Made by a program: the position numbers and the translations under genes. A DNA stretch of 64,000 bases, from positions 376,943,034 to 377,007,033 of the forward strand of contig NC_073303.1 in assembly GCF_027595985.1 (NCBI RefSeq). The letters are read 5' to 3'. Each line of letters begins with the position of its first letter. Within the stretch, counting starts at the first letter, position 1. Below the pieces are notes generated by a model that did no database searches, was not told the origin of the DNA, and saw only the letters and a list, made by a program, of their open reading frames with translations. The DNA comes from Sorex araneus (taxonomy: Eukaryota; Chordata; Mammalia; Eulipotyphla; Soricidae). Positions 57,894 to 64,000 of the stretch are shown piece after piece.

Positions 57894-58042
57894 TCCCACT
57901 CCATGACTGTGTCTTAAGCAGCTTGACCAAAACATGTTTTTAAACAACAGACTACAACATTTATGCAGAATCTTAAATTTCTCAGAAAGCTACTATGAGG
58001 ATTTAAATTTGGTTCACAGCTAAAATATGCCCACTTGGATAA

Positions 58043-58134
58043 TATGGGATGACAGAGATCTAACCTTGGTTGGCCATGTGCAAAGCAAATGCCCTGCCCA
58101 CTGTGCTACTCACTGCACTACCGCTCTGGCCCCA
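58043..58134 (-). mobile_element. S2/S1 SINE head fragment
   Basis: Only the tRNA-like head remains: in reverse, aaccttggttggccatgtgc, aaatgccctgcccactgtgc, ctaccgctctggcccc. It lies just left of the RTE. Confidence 0.75.
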
Positions 58135-58182
58135 AATCCAGACTTTTCACACCAGAAAGAATTTTATGTATCGCGAGGCCCA

Positions 58183-58195
58183 GTGAAAGAAAGTA
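58183..58195 (+). repeat. Target-site duplication of the RTE, left copy
   Basis: The sequence gtgaaagaaagta is repeated perfectly at 59197-59209. Confidence 0.85.
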
Positions 58196-59196
58196 TCACT
58201 TGTATCACTTGTCATCCCCTTGATCTTCGATTTGCTCCAGCGGACGCCAGTAATGTTTTTATATATTCCTGTTGCATGCTAGTGTAGCCCAATGATATCT
58301 GCTCACTCCAGGAACAGGAAGAGCCTCAAATCGTTCATTCAGGGTTTTGATGAAGAAGTCTGACCATCTCGTTTGTGGGCGGCCATGCGTTCTTTTGATG
58401 TCCCGTGGAATCCAGTCAGTAATAGCTCTAGTCCAGCGGTCATCTTTGAATAGCATTGCATGTCTGACCCATCTGATTTTCTACACGTGGGCAAATGAGA
58501 GTGTCCCTGATTCTTGATCGTCGACAGAGGTCAGAACTCAGGATTCCTTCTCTCACTTGAGTGAAACGTGTCACTCCTAGCATAGCTTTCTATTCCTCTT
58601 CGGGATACCCGAATAGAGTTCTCATCCAGTTTGCATAGGGCCCAGGTCTCTGAGGCGTATGTTAGTGCAGGAAGAACAGTGAAGTCGAAAAGATGTGCCT
58701 GGAGCTGGAGTTTCTTCATCCTCTTAACCACTTCTCTGACGCTCTTGAAGTCATTCCATGCTGTTCTCTTCCTCCTGTGCAGTTCTGGCGCCAAGTCATT
58801 CCTCATGTTGAGTTCTTGACCCAGGTACACATAGCTGCTGCATTCGGAGATGTTTGTTCCAATGAGAGCAAATGGGATGTCAGGGACTAGTTTGTTTTTC
58901 ATGAACATTGTTTTGGTGAGATTCAGCTGCAGTCCGACCTTTCCACATTCGCAGTCGAAGTCTTCCAGCATTTGTGCCGCTTGGCTAATGTTTGGTGTTA
59001 TGAGAACATTGTCATCAGTGAAGCGGAGGTGGTGTAGTTGCTGACCATCTACCTTCACTCCCATTCCTTCCCATTCCAGTCGTCCATGATATTCTCAAAG
59101 GTGGCACTGAAGAGTTTTGGTGAAATGGTATCACCCTGCCGAACCTCTCTCTTTACCTCAATGATCACTTCCTTGTAGAATGGTGAGATCCTGGTG
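58196..59196 (-). mobile_element. RTE-clade LINE, 5'-truncated
   Basis: About 1.0 kb of the 3' end of a non-LTR retrotransposon in minus orientation, bounded by a perfect 13 bp TSD (gtgaaagaaagta). Reading 5' to 3' on the minus strand it encodes ISPFYKEVII, VRQGDTISPKLFSATFENIM, the FxDD reverse-transcriptase box, the C-terminal DDRWTRAITDWIPRDIKR and GRPQTRWSDFF segment, then a terminal WRPLEQI. The 3' end is not poly-A but gacaagtgatacaagtga, as in RTE elements, which finish in short tandem repeats. It most likely corresponds to the shrew element known as RTE1_Sar (from memory). Confidence 0.9.
58205..59185 (-). pseudogene. RTE reverse-transcriptase C-terminal fragment, disrupted
   Basis: The best open piece is 58531-59064 (177 codons): MGVKVDGQQLHHLRFTDD, with the catalytic F-x-D-D at residues 15-18, then NVLITPNISQA, SSYVYLGQELNM, VLPALTYASETWAL. 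A second piece, 58259-58456, carries DDRWTRAITDWIPRD and YHWATLA. Upstream of 59064 the frame shifts by one base (QGDTISPKLF region), it shifts again near 58605 and around 58455-58500, and a TAA replaces the expected Trp near 58257. After that stop the frame still reads HYWRPLEQIEDQGDD. The endonuclease and the rest of the reverse transcriptase are missing, so the copy is inactive. The layout matches RTE polyproteins of nematodes and vertebrates. Confidence 0.85.
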
Positions 59197-59209
59197 GTGA
59201 AAGAAAGTA
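59197..59209 (+). repeat. Target-site duplication of the RTE, right copy
   Basis: Identical to 58183-58195. Part of it (tcacc on the minus strand) also fits RTE coding sequence, so the 5' junction may have used microhomology. Confidence 0.85.
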
Positions 59210-60715
59210 CAAGGAACTTATTTACAAAGATCCAAGAATTTCAGGAAAACAGCTCCGCAAAATGGAAATGGGATTGACCCGTTGATGGCTCTGGACACCA
59301 ACTCAGGATGTCTGCACATCTACCCCTTCTGATATACATATATAGTAGACTTGGGCCACACCCAGCAGTGCCTTCCAGCCTGCACTACCTCTCATCCCTA
59401 GATGGTTTCCTCAGGCTTATAGGTTGCCTTTCATTTAACTCCTGAGGGAAAAATCAGTTCTACAAAAGTAATATGACAAAAGGCTGAAGGATGCAGAATT
59501 TGGCTCTAGAGTTGTGTCTCCCTGGCTGCCTGTGTCGGTGATCACGGGGGTGTGAGTCTACAAGACAGGGGGGATGGTACAGACGGAAGCTTGTTGCCAA
59601 AGTCTTCCTGGTGCTCATGTTTCATGCCTTGCGCTTGCTTCACGTGACTTCAAGTCCTTTATTTCTCTGAAGAATATAGCGAAATGCTTAATTTCTTTAC
59701 GTACTAGCTAAGAGATGATCGTGAGTCACTTGTTTCACTAAACAAATTTATATTTTAAACTCTCTGATCTTGATATTTCTAACAGTTTCATTGAATGTTC
59801 TTTTACCAGTCCCCTTTGTTAATCTGTCTTGTTTGCCATTTTTTTTCACACCATTATGTTAGTTAACAAGATCCAAGAAATGTCTTGAAAATCTTAATAT
59901 TTTCCAATGAATGAATTCTACATCGCCTCTTTAAGGTGAATTATTTTGGTGCTCGTAAATTAAGATTCCTAGAAGGTAATATTTCAGCCCCAAATGGATA
60001 TTTCTCTGTCAGAGAAATAAAAAAAGCAAAGATGAGCAACTCTAATGGTAGGTTTATTATGAATGCGCTAATACCTGTCATCTCTGAGCAATGAGGAGGC
60101 AGGAGACTGTTCTAAACCCACAACTCTCTTGAGTGTAAAAGTATCCAATAACTTACTCAGCTTCAACAATTTATTATTTTGCTACCTCCTCTGTAAGATG
60201 ACAAGATTAAATTATTCAGTCAATATTGCAGTGCTGGCTTTTGTTATGAATATATTTAATTTAATATAAAGCATTGAATGACCCATTTGTCATATGGTTA
60301 CTGTTTCAGACATTGCATTTGTTGACAGAATTTCTCTTTTCTTGGTGTTAGAACACTAATTAATTCATAGCTATGATATATCATTTACAATAAATGTCCT
60401 TTGAGCCCAGGCACATTAAAAATTGGGTCAAATATATATCAGCTAATAAAATTCATCTTTGTACTTCAAGACATAACATGTGATAATGAGGGAATTCTTC
60501 TATACAAAGTGTCAGCACAACCATCTGGGCAGGCCCTAGTCTACAGCGTGGATTTCTAGGGTCTGTGTATATAGATGGTTTCCAAAGTCTGCTATATGCA
60601 AACACTGACCATTCCATACACATAGAAACACATAAACTTGGAGTATTTTTCAAGAATTCTGACATTTAAAAAAAATTAAAAATTATCTGTTATTATTTAA
60701 TTTGTCTACAATCTC
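59210..60715. other. AT-rich unique DNA, nothing recognised
   Basis: A possible S2 tail-side fragment lies near 59350-59400 (ttgggccacacccagcagtg). Nothing else is recognised. Confidence 0.45.
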
Positions 60716-60719
60716 TTTT

Positions 60720-60974
60720 GGACTGGAATGAGAACACAGCGGGTTAGGGTGTTTGCCTTGCACATGGCCGACCCTGGTTCGATTCCTCCATCCCTCTCAG
60801 AGAGTCCAGAAAGCTACCAAGAGTATCCTGCCCACATGGCAGACCCTGGCAAGCTACCTGTGGCATATTCGACATGCCAAAAACAGTAACTAAGTCTCAG
60901 AATGCACATGTTACTGGTGCCCACTCGAGCAAATTGATAAACAATGGAACAATAGTGCTACAGTGCAGTGCTAC
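60720..60974 (+). mobile_element. S1 SINE, full length
   Basis: The head (actggaatgagaacacagcg, ctggttcgattcctcc), the body with two aagctacc motifs and the RTE tail (ggtgcccactcgagcaaatt) are present, ending ctacagtgcagtgctaca. Confidence 0.9.
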
Positions 60975-60997
60975 AATTCGTTTCATTATATTTTCTT

Positions 60998-61799
60998 TTT
61001 TTTTAATTTTTATTAAATCACCATGCAGAAAGTTACAAAGTTCTCAGGTTTATATGTCAGTTATACAATATTCAAACACCCATCCCTTCACCAGTGCCCA
61101 TATTCCACCACCAGAAACCCCAGTATACCCCCCGCCCCCACCCCCCACCCCCTACTGTATAACTAATGAATTTCACTTCATTTTTTCTTTACCTTGATTA
61201 CATTCCATAATTCAACACAAAACTCACTATAGTTGACATAACTCTCTCTCTCTTTTTTTTTTCTCTTTTTCCTTTTCCATTTTTTTTTTTTAATTTTTCC
61301 CCCTCATCCCCCTTCCTGCGCCTCATAGTATGGTGTACTCCACGCCACGTTGGCCAGCGTGGGGCTTTTGCTTAGCTCATAGTCCAGAGGTGGCTGTTAC
61401 ATTAAGAACCTTCAATATTTCAACAAAAACTTACTGTTATTATTTGGAGTTTCCCCCCCAAGTCTGACCTGTTCAAATGGAACCGTTTCACATTGCTGAC
61501 AATTATAAATGTTAAGTCGCGCAGACGTGGCAGCGTCCGCGCGGTTTTGGATTTCTGTATAAAGTCCAGGGAAAATTCTGCCAGAAATTACATAGCCCAG
61601 CTCACAGTCCCAGTGCATTGCTGTAAGAAGTCTCTGAATTCAAAGTCTTTAGGCGCAGAGTGTCCTGGGAGCCCCAAAAGTAAAAACTGAATACCTGTGG
61701 GTTTGGAGTCACAGAAGATGGCGCCTGCCACATGGGTGCCGCCAGCCCGCCGCTTTCCGTGCAGGAAGACAGGGTGGGGAGGAAAAGAAATCCACCCCC
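60998..61799 (-). mobile_element. X element with perfect TSD
   Basis: A perfect 15 bp repeat, tcattatattttctt, at 60983-60997 and 61800-61814 bounds an 802 bp insert. The poly-A side is left. The order is the L1-like end, ctccaaataataacagtaag, cagcaatgtgaaacgg, then a GC-rich 5' part with gcaggcgccatctt on the minus strand. It is nearly identical in long blocks to 8120-9080, and its 5' end stops at gtggatttcttttcc, inside the longer copy. Confidence 0.9.
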
Positions 61800-61829
61800 T
61801 CATTATATTTTCTTGCACTGATGCTTCAT

Positions 61830-62576
61830 CATCATCATCTCGTTGATTGTCGATTTTCTTGAGCAGTCTCAGTAACGTCTCCATTCGTCCTAGCCCTGAG
61901 ATTTTAGCAGCCTCTCTTTACTTGTCCTTCCCAACAGTGTCACATTGGAGGCTTTTTCAGGGTCAGGGGAATGAGACATCATTGTTACTGGTTTTGGCAT
62001 ATGAATACGCCATGGGGAGTTTGCCAGGCTCTCCTGTGAAGGCAGGAAACTCTCAGTAGCTTGCCAGGTTCTTCAAGAGGGAGAACTAGGCTATAAGATG
62101 TTACAGACTCAAAGCAGCCAAGTGCTTCAGTGAGCTTGGTTTTATAGTCTCTGGATCTTGGCCATTGATGGGATTACACAGCGATGGGGTCAGTTTGTGG
62201 GTGTGACTGCCTAGTTACTGGAAAATGGGGAATCTGGGTGGAAGAGGCCCAGTCCTGATCATAGCAGGCTTGGAGATCTCAGCCCTGGGTCTTGCACACC
62301 TGGATTCCTCTGACAGTTCCTTCATGCATGAGGCTCATCTGAACATGTGAAGTGGGGGCTTTAGCATGGCTGTGGCTGGGTTCCAGAGGTCTTCAGCTGG
62401 GGACTCTGCTCTGGGCATAGAGGGAAACTCAACCCACCCCGTCCATGGGGCCCCAGTGAAGACAGCCAGGAGTGGGGGCAAGAGACTCTGCATCACTCTC
62501 TTCCAAGAGCTTGGTTTTATAGTCTCTGGATGTTGACCGTTGATGGGATTACACGAAGCTGGGGTCAGTTTCCGGG
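61830..62576 (-). mobile_element. S3 composite repeat, longest copy, with TSD
   Basis: An 11 bp repeat, tgatgcttcat, lies at 61819-61829 and 62577-62587. On the minus strand the copy starts with a partial unit (cacccggaaactgaccccag, gactataaaaccaagctctt, ggaagagagtgatgc), then a complete S3 from agtctcttgcccccactcct through the 5' half, gactataaaaccaagctcac, the S1-like body, tgttgggaaggac, and an RTE tail (METLLRLLKKIDNQRDD in frame) ending in (gat)n. The internal part is therefore present twice. Confidence 0.9.
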
Positions 62577-62589
62577 TGATGCTTCATGT

Positions 62590-62990
62590 ATTTTAATTTC
62601 CGTGATTTTAAAACATCTGTCTGTAATTTTTTTCATTATTTTGCCATCTGTCCTTGAAAACATATTTACCTGAATTTTTGTATAGATTTTTCTTTTCTTT
62701 TTAAACATGAAAGTACTGAAATTTTAGGGACTAAATAAAAAAAACAATGAACAAAGAAAAATATGTATTATTCATTTGCAATCAGTTATTTTTATTGAAA
62801 CATCAGGATAAATCTCAGCATTAATATTACTATCAGATACTTATAGCGCTGCTACACCACAATGTGATCAATAGGAATACCCTCCCACCATTATCCCTAA
62901 GGCCTTTCTCTTACCCTGTTCATCCTCAAAGTCTATTGACAATTTCTCAAGATTTGCTTCCACTGGCCATTGTCTTCTTATTTGTTTGTT
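62590..62990. other. AT-rich unique DNA, nothing recognised
   Basis: No repeat or gene signature. Confidence 0.5.
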
Positions 62991-62994
62991 TATT

Positions 62995-63365
62995 TTAAAA
63001 AAATTTTAGTGAAGCACCGTGAGATACAATTACAGACTTACACACTTTTGTGATTATGTTTCAATCATGCAATGGTCAGGTACGCATCCCTCCACCAGTG
63101 ACCATTCTCCACTGCCAATGTTCCCAGGATCCCTCCTGCCACCCCCACCCCATCCCCCCCTCCCACCTCTGTGGCAGGTACATTCCCTTTTACTCTCTCT
63201 CCTTTGGGGTGTTATGGTTTGCAATACAGGTATTGTGGCCATCATGTTCAGTCCAGAGTCTACTTTCAGCACGTATCTCCTATCCCAAGTGGGCCCTCCA
63301 AGCATCCTTTGCTGGTGGTTCCTTCTCTATCTCACTGCCTTTCCCCCCAGCATGTGAGGCCGGCT
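62995..63365 (-). mobile_element. L1 3' UTR fragment
   Basis: In reverse order: the A-rich end, gtgaagcaccgtgagataca, tccctccaccagtgaccatt, gttatggtttgcaatacagg, ttcagtccagagtctacttt. The minus strand matches the 3' UTR of the L1 at 49.2-49.6 kb (ctagagactgaacacaatgg, cctttattgcaaaccacaac). Confidence 0.8.
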
Positions 63366-63510
63366 TTTAAGCTGTGGAAGAATCCTCCTGGTCCTTACTT
63401 TATACTACACATATGACTTCTTATTTTATAACTACATATATGAGCTAGACAATCCAGCATTTTTTTTTCCTTCTGATGAGCTTTACTTAGAATGACACTC
63501 TCTCTTATTT

Positions 63511-63651
63511 TAAGTAGTGCCAGGGGCTTATTCCTGGCTCTCTGTTCCAGGGTCACTCCCGGTGCTGCTTGCCACATGCATGCTAGGGTTCGAAAGAGAG
63601 GTGGCTGCATACAAGGCGAGCACCCACTCTTTGTACAATATTTCTGGCCCA
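63511..63651 (-). mobile_element. S2 SINE, diverged
   Basis: The motifs ggggcttattcctggctctc, ggtcactcccggtgctgctt and caatatttctggccc follow S2 order on the minus strand. Confidence 0.7.
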
Positions 63652-63942
63652 CCCTCTATTGGAATTTTATGTGGAAATAGACTTCAGAAATTAGATGAGT
63701 AGCCAAGAACAAACTTGGAAAAAATAATATTTGATGTTCTCCAAATTTACTTTATCTGAAGTGTTGAGTATAGTCAAATATTTAATAACATCACAGTTGT
63801 TCAGTGACTAAATATCTTGGTAAAAGTACCCTTTGATTAAATACTGAGAGTATTGCAATTAACTTTTGGAAAAAATCTAAAAGCTAAAATCATTCTAAAT
63901 GACAAGATACAAGACATTTAGCTATTCTGTTAATTTGTCTGT

Positions 63943-64000
63943 TTTTTGTTTGGTGGGGGGGCACACCAGGTCATATTCAGGGCTTACTCCTGGACTCCTG
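63943..64000 (-). mobile_element. S2 SINE, cut by window edge
   Basis: A T-rich lead, then cacaccaggtcatattcagg and gcttactcctggactcctg begin an S2 on the minus strand. The head lies beyond the window. Confidence 0.75.

Noticed and set aside
58531-59064. 177-codon ORF as a domesticated reverse transcriptase
   Set aside because: The frame is broken on both sides, the copy has a plain insertion TSD, and no promoter or splice context is seen.

Overview
This is nuclear DNA from a mammal, most likely a shrew (genus Sorex, probably the common shrew S. araneus). The case rests on repeats. The window is full of tRNA-derived SINEs of the type I associate with shrews, it carries a 5'-truncated RTE-clade LINE whose protein resembles nematode RTE reverse transcriptase, and it holds L1 pieces of many ages. 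Species assignment is from memory of these repeat types and was not searched. I see no intact host protein-coding gene. The window reads as an AT-rich intergenic or intronic region, with more GC-rich stretches near 5.2-6.1, 8.9-11.6, 26.0-26.4 and 38.5-39.4 kb.

Repeat classes, with labels used below. S1: a ~245 bp SINE with a tRNA-like head, a body, and a 3' tail taken from the coding end of an RTE LINE. S2: the same tRNA-like head with a different body and an A-rich tail. S3: a ~540-750 bp composite repeat ending in the same RTE-derived tail plus (gat)n or gtgatacagtg-like repeats. X: a ~600-1000 bp element with variable GC-rich 5' modules and a 3' end like the L1 3' UTR. Several copies have target-site duplications (TSDs) that I read directly: S1 112-356, X 1541-2147, X 60998-61799, S3 388-1039, S3 54944-55480, S3 61830-62576, and the RTE 58196-59196.

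Layout. 0-3.8 kb: S1, S3, X, then a telomere-like tract and a composite holding a broken VAV3-like exon 1. 6-10 kb: a nested S1/S2/X cluster. 11.6-16.5 kb: three L1 pieces, one split by a solo LTR of ERV1 type, then two RTE-tailed SINEs lying tail to tail. 16.5-24 kb: mostly unique AT-rich DNA. 24-27.3 kb: an inverted pair of unidentified ~250 bp repeats around a 600 bp (CTTT)n tract and an X copy with a 341 bp tandem unit. 30 kb: a U6/L1 chimeric retrocopy. 31.2-31.75 kb: a polypyrimidine tract. 33-42.4 kb: old L1 pieces and a (GAAA)n/(GGAA)n tract. 42.4-45.9 kb: unique sequence with an unexplained ORF and a possible conserved non-coding block. 45.9-58 kb: S1/S2/S3 copies and a fairly young L1 nested in an X copy. 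58.2-59.2 kb: the RTE. 60.7-64 kb: S1, X, S3, an L1 3' end and S2.

How the parts relate. The RTE copy and the S1/S3 SINEs share their 3' ends in the same reading frame, so the SINEs appear to have borrowed the RTE end and to be mobilised by it. S2, X, the U6 retrocopy and the L1s share A-rich, L1-type ends. Two LINE systems therefore supply tails here, and one tRNA-like head (S1/S2) is joined to both.
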